In this document: piece after piece, positions 16,148 through 24,021 of the stretch
Position numbering within the stretch: position 1 is the stretch's first letter
Layout: the number at the start of each line of letters is the position of its first letter
Source of the DNA: Arthrobacter sp. PvP023
Lineage (GTDB): Bacteria > Actinomycetota > Actinomycetes > Actinomycetales > Micrococcaceae
Direction of reading: 5' to 3'
Assembly (NCBI RefSeq): GCF_017832975.1
Contig: NZ_JAFIBI010000001.1
Span: 1,798,001 to 1,862,000, forward strand
DNA length: 64,000 nt
The notes under the pieces: generated by a model
Databases searched by the model: none
What the model was told of the DNA's origin: nothing
What the model saw: only the letters and a program-made list of their open reading frames with translations
Program-made: the position numbers and the translations under genes

Positions 16148-18820
16148 ATGGTTTACATCAATGATTTCAGCGAAGTCGGCCGGGACGACGTCGCGACGGC
16201 GGGCGGCAAGGGTGCCGGGCTGGGCGAACTCGTTCGGGCGGGCGTGCCGGTGCCCCCTGGATTCCTGGTCAACACCGGTGCCTATGAGCTGTTCGTCCGG
16301 GACAACCAGCTGGCCGGGCGCATTCAGGAATACGCCGCCGTGCCGGCCGCAGCCACGTCCCGCGACTACGAGGAAGCGTCCGGGAAGATCCGCGCACTCT
16401 TCGCCGGAGGCTCGATGCCGGAAGAGGTGGCCGCCGAAATCCGGGATGCCTACCGCCGGCTGGGCTCAGCCGCGGGCACCGATCCAGGCACTGAGACGGC
16501 GGTGGCGGTGCGTTCCTCCGCCACCGCCGAAGACCTCGCCTCGGCCAGCTTCGCGGGCCAGCAGGACACGTACCTCAACGTCCACGGCGCCGATGCCCTC
16601 ATGGATGCAGTCATCAACTGCTGGGGCTCCCTGTGGACCTCCCGGGCGATGGCCTACCGTGCCCGGGAGGGCGTCCGCCCGGACCAGGTCCGGTTGGCTG
16701 TGGTGGTCCAGCACATGGTGGCTGCTGACGCCGCTGGAGTCATGTTCACCGCCAACCCGGCCTCCGGGCGCCGCGACCAGATCGTGCTCGCTGCGGCATG
16801 GGGGCTGGGTGAATCCGTCGTCAGCGGAGCTGTATCCACCGACGACGTCGTGGTCGAGGCCGCGACCGGCAAGGTGGTTTCCCGCCGGACAGCCGACAAG
16901 GCGGTCATGACGGCCTACGCCGACCAGGGCACGCGCGAGGAGCCTGTGCCCGAATCCCTCCGACATCAACCCGTGCTGGACGACACTGCGGCAGCGGCGC
17001 TGGCCGGCTACGGAACCCGCATCGCCCGGCACTTCGGCTCCCCGCAGGACATCGAGTGGGCACGGGCTGGCGGCGAATTCTTCATCCTGCAGTCACGGCC
17101 CGTCACCGCCCTGCCCGAACCTGCGGGCGAAACCCCTCGTGACTGGAGCGTGCCGTACCCCAAGGGCCTGTATTTCAGGGCCAGCATCGTGGAGCAGCTT
17201 CCCGATCCGCTCTCACCCTTGTTTGCCGACCTGATTGATGGTTCGGTGTCCCGGTCCCTGAATGCCCTGATGGACCAGGCCTTCGGCAAAAGCAGCCTCC
17301 GCGACGGCGATCTTGGCCTGCCGGCCATCAACGGTTACGCCTATTACTACTACCGGACCGCGGCGTTGTGGCGGCTGATGGGCAAGACGCCGGCCGCTGT
17401 CCGGGCGCTGATCCGGGGAGAAGCGCACATGGGGGTCCAGGGCTGGCGGGAGTATTCGCATCCGCGGTATGTGCGCGTGGTGGAGTCCTGGTCCGCGAAG
17501 CCCCTGGCAGACCTGACCGGGGAGGAGCTGCTGGAGGGGGTGTCTGCCCTGCTCGATGCCGGCACGGTGTACTACACAGCCGTCCAGTCGATCATTCCGA
17601 TCGCGACCTCGAGCGAACTCGCTTTCCAGAAGTTCTATGACAAGTTTGTCCGGCAGGACGGGGACCCGCCGGCTGCCACGTTCCTGCTCGGCTACGACAG
17701 CCAGCCGATCCGGGCGGAAAAATCCCTCTTCGACCTGGCAGGGTGGTCCCTCGGAGTCCCGGGGCTCGCCGAGGCCATCCTGGCGACGCCGACAAAATTG
17801 CTGGCCCGGGCCCAGGGGTCAGGGACGCCTCCGGTCGGGATGGATCCAGGCTTGTGGCAGCAGTGGGAACACCGGCTCCAGCTCCACCTGGACCGCTTCG
17901 GCCACACGGTCTACAACCTGGATTTCATCAATCCCGTGCCGGCAGACGACGCGTCCCCGCTGTTGGATACGCTGAAGTTCTACCTGCGCGGGCAGGGCAA
18001 CGACCCGCACCGGCGGCAGGAACTCGCTGCCGCCCGCCGTGAGGACAGCACGGGCAGGATACTGGCCCGCTTGCACCCTGCCCGCAGGAAGGCCTTCGTT
18101 CGCCTGCTCCGATGGGCGCAGGGGCCGGCGCCGATCCGCGAAGACGCGCTTGCCGACGTCGGCCTCGGGTGGCCGCTGATGCGGCGCATGCTGCGCGAAC
18201 TGGGGCAGCGGCTGGTCGCGGCCGGCCTCATCGCAGATTCCGGCGACGTGTTCTGGCTCCGGCACCAGGAAATCGGCAGCGCCGTCGAATTCGGCCTTGC
18301 CGCGCCGGGCGGTCCGGCGGCGATCACGGGCGCTGACCGGCCGGTCCTGGCGGAGTCTGTCGCTGAGCGGAAGTTGCGCTGGCGGGGCCAGCGCAACGCC
18401 GCCGCCCCGCAGATGCTGCCCGAGATCCGGTGGCTCCAGCGGTCCCTCGCCGGGATGATGCCGGAGGGGTCCCAGGAGCAGCGGGGGAACACGATCAAGG
18501 GCGTGGGCGCCAGCCAGGGGCGGGTCAGTGCTCCTGCCCGGGTGCTGGCGGGTCCCGAAGACTTCTCCCTGATGCAGCCGGGGGAGGTGCTGGTGGCCCG
18601 CATCACCACTCCGGCGTGGACACCGCTGTTCGCCATGGCGTCGGCCGTGGTCACGGATGTTGGCGGCCCGCTGAGCCACGGCTCCATTGTGGCCAGGGAA
18701 TACGGCATCCCGGCGGTTCTGGGCGCTGGTGTGGCGACCCGCCGGATCACGAGCGGACAGCGGATAGAGGTCGACGGCGGTGCCGGCACCGTAACCATTG
18801 TCCAGTCCGGGCGGGACTAG
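16148..18820 (+). CDS. PEP-synthase-like phosphotransferase of rifampicin phosphotransferase (Rph) architecture
   Basis: An 890-residue protein. ATG at 16148 has AGGAGG 10 nt upstream; a GTG at 16097 would have none. The N-terminal part is a PPDK/PEPS-type ATP-grasp domain (GGKGAGLGEL near residue 20, AVRSSATAEDLASASFAGQ near 115, QSRPVTALPE ending it near 330). A long middle domain follows. The C-terminus is the swivelling phosphohistidine domain, GGPLSHGSIVAREYGIPAVLG with His844. The protein ends there, so the PEP/pyruvate-binding barrel of true PEP synthase is missing. Domain order and size match rifampicin phosphotransferase, which phosphorylates rifamycins using ATP. Substrate is inferred, not shown. 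Confidence 0.8.
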   Translation: MVYINDFSEVGRDDVATAGGKGAGLGELVRAGVPVPPGFLVNTGAYELFVRDNQLAGRIQEYAAVPAAATSRDYEEASGKIRALFAGGSMPEEVAAEIRDAYRRLGSAAGTDPGTETAVAVRSSATAEDLASASFAGQQDTYLNVHGADALMDAVINCWGSLWTSRAMAYRAREGVRPDQVRLAVVVQHMVAADAAGVMFTANPASGRRDQIVLAAAWGLGESVVSGAVSTDDVVVEAATGKVVSRRTADKAVMTAYADQGTREEPVPESLRHQPVLDDTAAAALAGYGTRIARHFGSPQDIEWARAGGEFFILQSRPVTALPEPAGETPRDWSVPYPKGLYFRASIVEQLPDPLSPLFADLIDGSVSRSLNALMDQAFGKSSLRDGDLGLPAINGYAYYYYRTAALWRLMGKTPAAVRALIRGEAHMGVQGWREYSHPRYVRVVESWSAKPLADLTGEELLEGVSALLDAGTVYYTAVQSIIPIATSSELAFQKFYDKFVRQDGDPPAATFLLGYDSQPIRAEKSLFDLAGWSLGVPGLAEAILATPTKLLARAQGSGTPPVGMDPGLWQQWEHRLQLHLDRFGHTVYNLDFINPVPADDASPLLDTLKFYLRGQGNDPHRRQELAAARREDSTGRILARLHPARRKAFVRLLRWAQGPAPIREDALADVGLGWPLMRRMLRELGQRLVAAGLIADSGDVFWLRHQEIGSAVEFGLAAPGGPAAITGADRPVLAESVAERKLRWRGQRNAAAPQMLPEIRWLQRSLAGMMPEGSQEQRGNTIKGVGASQGRVSAPARVLAGPEDFSLMQPGEVLVARITTPAWTPLFAMASAVVTDVGGPLSHGSIVAREYGIPAVLGAGVATRRITSGQRIEVDGGAGTVTIVQSGRD

Positions 18821-19290
18821 CTTCCGGACCTGTGCGCCGCCGGAGGTTCTTCGTCGGATTCGACCCGGAGCAGGCGCGATAACGGGCTGTCGGGGCCGAG
18901 TTCCGGGACCCCCGGACCGATGGCGAACAAGGTGGCGTCCGCGGCAAATAACAGGTCCACGACGTCCAGGAACTGCTGCCACTCCGGAGAGCCGGCGGCA
19001 CCCGCCTGGGACGGGAGACCGTCAACCACCCACTCCCTGAACCGGACCGCCAGGGAGGCGAAGTCCCGTGCGGGCGCCGCCGCGCCGGTGAGTTCGCGGA
19101 AACCCACCCACAAAAGGTCCCCTTCGGCGCTTTTGACCTCCAGCGGCCGTCCGGCCACGTCCAGGATCCGCCGCTGGCCGGGGGCCGGGGCGAACAATCC
19201 GAACGTACCCAGCTGCCGGGCAGTGCCGGGGACGATGATCCGGCCCGGTCGGAATGCCTGCTGCGGGGTTTCCGCCGGTGAACCAGTCAT
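18817..19290 (-). CDS. Hypothetical protein
   Basis: A 157-residue soluble protein that I do not recognise. It has no signal peptide or membrane helix, and its C-terminus is acidic and Pro/Ala-rich. A good ribosome site (AGGAGG, 8 nt) precedes the ATG. It lies 11 nt downstream of corA on the same strand and may be co-transcribed with it. Its end overlaps the end of the Rph-like gene by 4 nt. Confidence 0.65.
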   Translation of the reverse strand: MTGSPAETPQQAFRPGRIIVPGTARQLGTFGLFAPAPGQRRILDVAGRPLEVKSAEGDLLWVGFRELTGAAAPARDFASLAVRFREWVVDGLPSQAGAAGSPEWQQFLDVVDLLFAADATLFAIGPGVPELGPDSPLSRLLRVESDEEPPAAHRSGS

Positions 19291-19301
19291 GCCGGTGCCT
19301 C

Positions 19302-20297
19302 CTAGAGCCAGCCTTTCCGCTTAAAGATCGTGTACATCAGTGCTGCCGTTGCGGCCATCATGGCAATCGCCAGCGGATAGCCGAAAGCCCAATGCAGTTC
19401 CGGCATGTGGTCGAAGTTCATGCCGTAGACGCCCGCCACGAAGGACGGCGCGAAGAAAATTGCTGCCCACGACGAGATCTTCTTGACCTGCTCGTTCTGC
19501 TGGGCGCTTGCCTCGTTCTGCCGGTTGGCGGTCAGGGTGCCGTCCAGGGTGAGTGCATTCTGGAGGATGTCGCGGAAGGTGTCGGCGCGTGAGATCAGTC
19601 GCTCCACGTGGTCCTCGACGTCGCGGAGGTGGTGCTGCAGTTCCGTGTTCACTTCGTACTTGTCGAACCCGCGCCGAAGCAGCTGCATCATTCCCGGCAG
19701 AGGATGGATGGCCCGCTGGAACTGGATCACTTCGCGCGCCAGCTCGTAGATGCGCCGGGACACAGCGGAATCACCGCTGAACAGCTGGTCCTCGATCTCG
19801 TCAATGTCGTTTTCCAGGCCGGCAACCACAGGAACGTAGTCGTCCACGACCCGGTCCATCAGGGCGTAGAGCACGGCTTCCGGTCCGTGGCACAGGAGTT
19901 CGGGGCGGTCCTCCAGCCGTTGCCGCACCTGGGCCACGCCGGCTGTCTCCGCGTGCCGGACTGTGATCACGAAGTTCTTGCCCGTGAAGACGTGCAGTTC
20001 GCCGAACTCAACAGTTTCCGTTTCATCCAGGTACCGCGCGGGGCGGAGCACGGTGAAGAGGACGTCGTCGTAGCGTTCCAGCTTGGGACGCTGGTGGGCG
20101 GAGATGGCATCCTCCACGGCGAGCAGGTGAAGGCCGAACTCCCGGGCCACCGCCGACATTTCGGCCTCGCTGGGCCGGTACAGTCCGATCCAGGCCATGC
20201 CGCCGTGGTCTGCCAGGGTCTCAAAGGTCTGCTCAAGGCTGTGGGGCTCGGCGGTCCGGCGGCCGTCCACATACACGGCGTTGTCAATGATGGTCAC
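19302..20297 (-). CDS. corA: Magnesium/cobalt transporter CorA
   Basis: A 331-residue divalent-cation channel. The long cytoplasmic N-terminal domain is followed by two C-terminal transmembrane helices. The signature YGMNFDHMPEL, with the GMN filter motif, closes the first helix, and the protein ends in a basic tail (FKRKGWL). The start is GTG at 20297. GATAAT at 20303-20308 on the minus strand, 11 nt before it, could give a leaderless transcript inside the 15-nt gap after the Lrp gene. Confidence 0.95.
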   Translation of the reverse strand: MTIIDNAVYVDGRRTAEPHSLEQTFETLADHGGMAWIGLYRPSEAEMSAVAREFGLHLLAVEDAISAHQRPKLERYDDVLFTVLRPARYLDETETVEFGELHVFTGKNFVITVRHAETAGVAQVRQRLEDRPELLCHGPEAVLYALMDRVVDDYVPVVAGLENDIDEIEDQLFSGDSAVSRRIYELAREVIQFQRAIHPLPGMMQLLRRGFDKYEVNTELQHHLRDVEDHVERLISRADTFRDILQNALTLDGTLTANRQNEASAQQNEQVKKISSWAAIFFAPSFVAGVYGMNFDHMPELHWAFGYPLAIAMMAATAALMYTIFKRKGWL

Positions 20298-20312
20298 GAG
20301 TCATTATCCCAG

Positions 20313-20825
20313 TCACTTGCGTGTTGCCGTCGGCGCCCCGCCTTGGGCTAGCCGGCTGATGAGCGGCTCCGTGCGGTAGGGGATGTGCGTGTGCAACGCG
20401 AGGACAGTCTCCGTCCGGATGACGCCCTTGATCCTGAGGATCGATCGCAGGGCCGACTGCAGGTTGTGGGTATCGGTTGCCACCACCCGGCACCAGACGT
20501 CGCCACGCCCGGAGATCTCATGGACCTCCAGGACCTGCGGGATCAGGCGCAAGGCGCCCACCACACCGTCAAGCTCCCGGTGGCTGACCTCGATCGTCAC
20601 GAAAGCGACGACGTCGTACCCCACCGCCTCGAGGTCAATTTCCCGGCCGCCGTCGTGCAGCAGGCCTGACCGGAGCATGCGGCGGACCCGCGACTGCGCC
20701 GTGTTGCGGGCGATGCCGAGGGCGTCGCTGAGTTCGCCGATCTGGACCCGCGGATCCCGGATCAGTTCCAGCAGGATTTTGAGGTCCGTGTTGTCCAGGC
20801 TGTTCAAATCGTCACTCCAGTTCAT
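20313..20825 (-). CDS. Lrp/AsnC family transcriptional regulator
   Basis: A 170-residue regulator. The N-terminal winged helix (LDNTDLKILLELIRDPR, then IGELSDALGIARNTAQSRV as recognition helix) is followed by a RAM-type ligand/oligomerisation domain (VHEISGRGDVWCRVVATD). It is divergent from the MFS gene at 20986 and sits directly upstream of corA. A small inverted repeat over the divergent promoter is a candidate binding site. The effector, probably an amino acid, is unknown. Confidence 0.92.
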   Translation of the reverse strand: MNWSDDLNSLDNTDLKILLELIRDPRVQIGELSDALGIARNTAQSRVRRMLRSGLLHDGGREIDLEAVGYDVVAFVTIEVSHRELDGVVGALRLIPQVLEVHEISGRGDVWCRVVATDTHNLQSALRSILRIKGVIRTETVLALHTHIPYRTEPLISRLAQGGAPTATRK

Positions 20826-20832
20826 TTCTGCG

Positions 20833-20869
20833 AGTCAGCATTGACTGTTTTGCTCAATTTTGGCATAGA
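20833..20869 (+). promoter_or_regulatory. MFS gene promoter with overlapping inverted repeat
   Basis: TTGACT (20841-20846), a 17-bp spacer and CATAGA (20864-20869) form a good promoter reading toward the MFS gene. AGTCA-GCAT-TGACT (20833-20846) is a perfect short inverted repeat overlapping the -35 box, placed where the divergent Lrp protein could act. Confidence 0.5.
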
Positions 20870-20985
20870 ACTTGGTTCCCAAAGTCAGATGTGCCCCATC
20901 CTGTTAGTACCAAATTCTTTTCGCCTGACCGCGGCCTTCCCACAAGGAACGGCCACGGGCCGGCTCTGCAGGCAAAGGCACGCAC

Positions 20986-22227
20986 ATGACTGTCTTCAGC
21001 GAACTCCGCATGCGCCCGGCTACCGCCGGCGGCTGGGCATGGGACGCCTCCACCACGGCACGGCTGGTGATGGCCGGCGTGGTGATCTTCACGCTCCTTG
21101 TCGGTGCGAACCTGGCAACCCCGCTGTACCCGCTGCTCCAGGCGAACCTGGGCATCGGGTCTTTCGGCATCACTGTGGCGTTTTCCGCCTATGTCCTGGC
21201 GCTGGTGTCCACGCTCATGCTGGCCGGGCACTGGTCAGATCACATCGGCCGCCGGGCCGCGCTGCTGCTCGCCGTCGTCGTGGGCCTGGCCGGCGGAATG
21301 ATCTTTGCCAACGCGGACAGCCTGGCCATGCTGTCCGCCGGGCGCGCCCTCCAGGGCATCGCGGTGGCCCTGGCCACCGGAGCCAGTTCCGCTGCCCTGC
21401 GCGAACTGCTGCCGGCCCGCCCCGACTGGGCCTCGCGCTTCACCCTGCTGGCCTCCGCCGGGGGAGTCGCCGCCGGTCCGGCCATCGGCGGCATCCTTTC
21501 CCTCCTGCCGGGGCCCACCTCCACGCCGTACTACCTTCATTCGGTGGTTCTCATCGCCATGCTGGTTCCGCTCTACCTGCTCAAAGCGCGTCCGGCCATC
21601 AGTTCCGTCGCCGGCCCGCAGCCGCTGAAGGTGCTGGCGCCCCGCCGTCCCTCCGTCTCGAGTGCAGCCCGGGGCGCCTTCTGGCTGGCGTCCGCCGTCG
21701 GGTTCCTGAGCTTCACCGTTTTCGGCTTCTGCCTTTCGCTCGCGCCCGGCTACTTTGCCCAGATCGTCGGCGCCGATTCCCGCCCCCTCATTGGAGTGCT
21801 CGCCGGATTGACGCTCGGAGCTTCCGCCCTCAGCCAGTTGCTGGCCGTCCGCGGAAGGTTTGTGGTGCCTGCCGGCCTGGCTGTGCTGGCTGTATCAGTG
21901 CTCTTGATTGCCGCTGCCGCCGCCTGGAGGAGCCCCTGGCTGCTCATCGCCGCGAGCCTGGCCGCAGGCGTCGGCCAGGGAGTGTCCTTCCGGACCGTGT
22001 TCAACGATGTGGCCGGAAAAGTGGAGGCGTCGAGGCATGCCCAGATCATCAGCACCGTCTACGTGATCACCTACCTTGGCAGCGCACTGCCGGTGATCGG
22101 CCTGGGAATGGCGACGACGGTGTACGGGCTGCAGGCGGCGGTGGCAGGATTCGTGGTGCTCTGCGCCCTCCTCGCGTTTGTCCTGGCTGCCGTGAGCCTG
22201 GCCGCAGCCCTCCGCCAGCCGGCCTGA
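20986..22227 (+). CDS. MFS transporter
   Basis: A 413-residue major facilitator superfamily protein with about 12 hydrophobic segments. The loop between helices 2 and 3 reads GHWSDHIGRRAALL, the MFS motif A. It probably exports a small molecule. It is divergent from an Lrp regulator and has its own promoter about 115 nt upstream, leaving a fairly long untranslated leader. The substrate cannot be predicted. Confidence 0.88.
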   Translation: MTVFSELRMRPATAGGWAWDASTTARLVMAGVVIFTLLVGANLATPLYPLLQANLGIGSFGITVAFSAYVLALVSTLMLAGHWSDHIGRRAALLLAVVVGLAGGMIFANADSLAMLSAGRALQGIAVALATGASSAALRELLPARPDWASRFTLLASAGGVAAGPAIGGILSLLPGPTSTPYYLHSVVLIAMLVPLYLLKARPAISSVAGPQPLKVLAPRRPSVSSAARGAFWLASAVGFLSFTVFGFCLSLAPGYFAQIVGADSRPLIGVLAGLTLGASALSQLLAVRGRFVVPAGLAVLAVSVLLIAAAAAWRSPWLLIAASLAAGVGQGVSFRTVFNDVAGKVEASRHAQIISTVYVITYLGSALPVIGLGMATTVYGLQAAVAGFVVLCALLAFVLAAVSLAAALRQPA

Positions 22228-22249
22228 GCCGCCTCGACGGGACGTCGAC

Positions 22250-22314
22250 ATGCAAAGAAACTATTGCAAACAAGTCATTGCAAAGAAACGCTTGCAAAGC
22301 TTTCTTTGCAAGCG
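22250..22314 (+). promoter_or_regulatory. Five 14-bp-spaced TTGCAA units with terminal 26-bp palindrome (operator array)
   Basis: ATGCAAAG at 22250, TTGCAAAC at 22264, TTGCAAAG at 22278 and 22292, and TTGCAA at 22306 start exactly 14 nt apart. The last two units lie inside a perfect palindrome, 22289-22314 (CGCTTGCAAAG-CTTT-CTTTGCAAGCG). The array fills most of the gap between the MFS gene and the ArsR-type regulator and overlaps the regulator's promoter, so autorepression is the likely role. Confidence 0.85.
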
Positions 22315-22320
22315 TATTTT
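22292..22320 (+). promoter_or_regulatory. Promoter of the ArsR-type regulator
   Basis: TTGCAA (22292-22297) as -35, exactly 17 bp, then TATTTT (22315-22320) as -10. The ATG at 22327 is 12 nt from the -10 start, so the mRNA is predicted to be leaderless. The -35 box is itself one of the TTGCAA operator units. Confidence 0.65.
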
Positions 22321-22326
22321 TGATGC

Positions 22327-23073
22327 ATGGACAGTTCACCGGACACCGCACCAGCACCAGCCCGGCCACCCGGGGGTTCATCGGCCCCGGCCCCCCAAGC
22401 TGAACAGGATGCGCCATTTCCGGTTCGCCGGGTCGATACGGCGTCACTGAAAGCGTTGGCACACCCGCTGCGTGTGCAGATCCTCGAGATGCTCTCCCGC
22501 TACGGGGCGCAGACGGCCTGTAGCCTGGGTGAACTGCTCAACGAATCCAGCGGATCCACCAGCTATCACCTTCGGCAGCTGGCAAAGCATGACTTCGTCC
22601 GGGAAGTTGAGGGCAAGGGCACGGCCCGGGAACGCTGGTGGGAACGCCCGCGCGGGGCTATCCAGATCACCTCTCCGGAACTGGCAACATCTCCTGCCAC
22701 GGAGGAAGCCTCCCGGCTGGTCACTCGCGAGTTTGAACACAGCAGGCAGGCGGTCCTGGCGGACTTCATGGCACACGGCAGCGACAGCCTTGATGCCGAA
22801 TGGCTCCATGCGGCCCTGATAAGCACTGCGAATGCGCGGCTCACAGCGGACCAGCTGGCGAGGTACACCACCGCCCTGGAAGCCTACGGACACCGCCTGT
22901 TGGAGGACATCAGGAATGAAGGCGAGCAGGAAGGCGCCCGCCCGGTTCAGATCCACCTGAACGCCTTCCCCATCCTCGGCGTTCCCGCATCAGCGGGAGG
23001 CCGGGCCCGCACGTCGCGGAACGTAGAACGCCAGAACACACAACCGGAAAGTCCTGAAAGGAAAGTGCCATGA
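22327..23073 (+). CDS. ArsR-type winged-helix transcriptional regulator
   Basis: A 248-residue regulator. After about 35 Pro/Ala-rich residues, the winged-helix domain runs from LKALAHPLRVQILEML through GSTSYHLRQLAKHDFV (recognition helix) to a wing with GKGTARERWWE. The C-terminal half is an unassigned helical domain. There are no paired cysteines of a classical metal sensor, so it is probably a one-component regulator for an organic ligand. It lies directly behind a TTGCAA array and upstream of a small gene whose ATG overlaps its stop. Confidence 0.85.
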   Translation: MDSSPDTAPAPARPPGGSSAPAPQAEQDAPFPVRRVDTASLKALAHPLRVQILEMLSRYGAQTACSLGELLNESSGSTSYHLRQLAKHDFVREVEGKGTARERWWERPRGAIQITSPELATSPATEEASRLVTREFEHSRQAVLADFMAHGSDSLDAEWLHAALISTANARLTADQLARYTTALEAYGHRLLEDIRNEGEQEGARPVQIHLNAFPILGVPASAGGRARTSRNVERQNTQPESPERKVP

Positions 23074-23309
23074 GCACAGTCTCCGCCACCGGATCAGCTG
23101 CCTGCAGCCTGTACCGCAGGCCCACCGTCGTCGAGTCGGCTGCGGCAGGACTGGGTGCTGCGCTGGTCCGCTGGGCTGAACGCCGGCGGGTCATTCTCTC
23201 CGACTGGGCCGAACGCGAACGCGCTGCCGTGCTCCGCCGGGAGCAGCTGGATGTCCTTCGCAGCGACATCATGGGCGCCGCGCACTCAGGGCTCTACATC
23301 TGGCACTAG
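23070..23309 (+). CDS. Small hypothetical protein coupled to the ArsR-type regulator
   Basis: A 79-residue protein beginning MSTVSATGS, overlapping the regulator stop by ATGA. A ribosome site GAAAGG lies about 5 nt upstream. The middle is an amphipathic, Arg-rich helical stretch (LVRWAERRRVILSDWAERE) with no signal peptide or membrane segment. I do not recognise a family. The tight coupling suggests it is expressed with, and perhaps modulates, the regulator. Confidence 0.65.
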   Translation: MSTVSATGSAACSLYRRPTVVESAAAGLGAALVRWAERRRVILSDWAERERAAVLRREQLDVLRSDIMGAAHSGLYIWH

Positions 23310-23385
23310 CGGGGAGTCCCGCAGCCGAACCGTGAAACCCCGGCCGGATTGCCCGCTCGTCGCGGTGATTCGGCTGGCTGGCCGG

Positions 23386-23889
23386 TCAGTCCGGCAGTGG
23401 CCCGTGGTTGCCGGGGATGTGTTCGAACACCAGTGTGGTTTCGGTGTGGCCCACCACGGGATCGGTGGCCAGGTTGTCCAGGACCCAGTCGCGCAGGTCC
23501 TCGGTAGTGGCCACGGCAATGTGCAGCAGGTAGTCCACCGATCCGGAAGTGTGGAAGGTGGACAGCACGGCCGGGAGCCGGGGCACCCGTGACGTGAACC
23601 GGTCGATCTGTTCGCGGTCGTGGGCGCGGAGCCGCACAGCGATGAGTGCCTGGACGGACCGCCCGATGGCTGACAGGCTCAGTTTCGCTTCGAAGCCCTG
23701 GATGATGCCGCGTTCGGACAGTGCCCGCGTGCGCATGAGGGCCGTGGACGGGGCAATGCCCACGAGCTCGGCCAGCTGCTTGTTTGAGATCCGTGCGTCG
23801 TCCACGAGGGCTGCCAGCAGCCTCTCGTCGATGGCGTCCAGCGGTTCGGTTCCCGCGCCCAGCCGAATATTCTTCGCACCGCTACTCAC
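23386..23889 (-). CDS. Lrp/AsnC family transcriptional regulator
   Basis: A 167-residue regulator with an N-terminal helix-turn-helix (IDERLLAALVDDAR, then NKQLAELVGIAPSTALMRT) and a C-terminal ligand domain (FHTSGSVDYLLHIAV). It is divergent from a PLP-dependent sulfur-amino-acid enzyme gene at 24022. Two inverted repeats in the 132-bp gap are plausible operators, so it probably controls that enzyme in response to an amino acid. Confidence 0.92.
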   Translation of the reverse strand: MSSGAKNIRLGAGTEPLDAIDERLLAALVDDARISNKQLAELVGIAPSTALMRTRALSERGIIQGFEAKLSLSAIGRSVQALIAVRLRAHDREQIDRFTSRVPRLPAVLSTFHTSGSVDYLLHIAVATTEDLRDWVLDNLATDPVVGHTETTLVFEHIPGNHGPLPD

Positions 23890-23906
23890 AGCGCCTCCTC
23901 AAAGTG

Positions 23907-23923
23907 TTATGAGTTCATCATAA
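23907..23923. promoter_or_regulatory. Inverted repeat TTATGA-N5-TCATAA
   Basis: A perfect 6+6 palindrome with a 5-nt centre lies 18 nt before the start of the Lrp gene on the minus strand. It is AT-rich in a GC-rich genome, as expected for an Lrp-type site, and would allow autoregulation. Confidence 0.5.
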
Positions 23924-23967
23924 ACTCCACTTTCCGACAGTTCCATTCGTAAGCCCTAGGAAACTCC

Positions 23968-24010
23968 GAATTATTGCCAGAGACTTGCCGGATTCAATGG
24001 CGAATAATTC
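23968..24010. promoter_or_regulatory. Long-spaced inverted repeat GAATTATT...AATAATTC
   Basis: Perfect 8-bp arms at 23968-23975 and 24003-24010 are separated by 27 bp; the right arm is part of the self-complementary GAATAATTC. The repeat ends just before the ribosome site of the PLP-enzyme gene. A centre-to-centre distance of 35 bp would suit a DNA-wrapping Lrp octamer; this is inference. Confidence 0.45.
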
Positions 24011-24021
24011 AAAGGAGTCCC

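Noticed and set aside
22250..22314. Plasmid-type replication iterons
   Set aside because: There is no Rep, partition or DnaA-box context and the units overlap a promoter of a regulator gene, so an operator explains them better.
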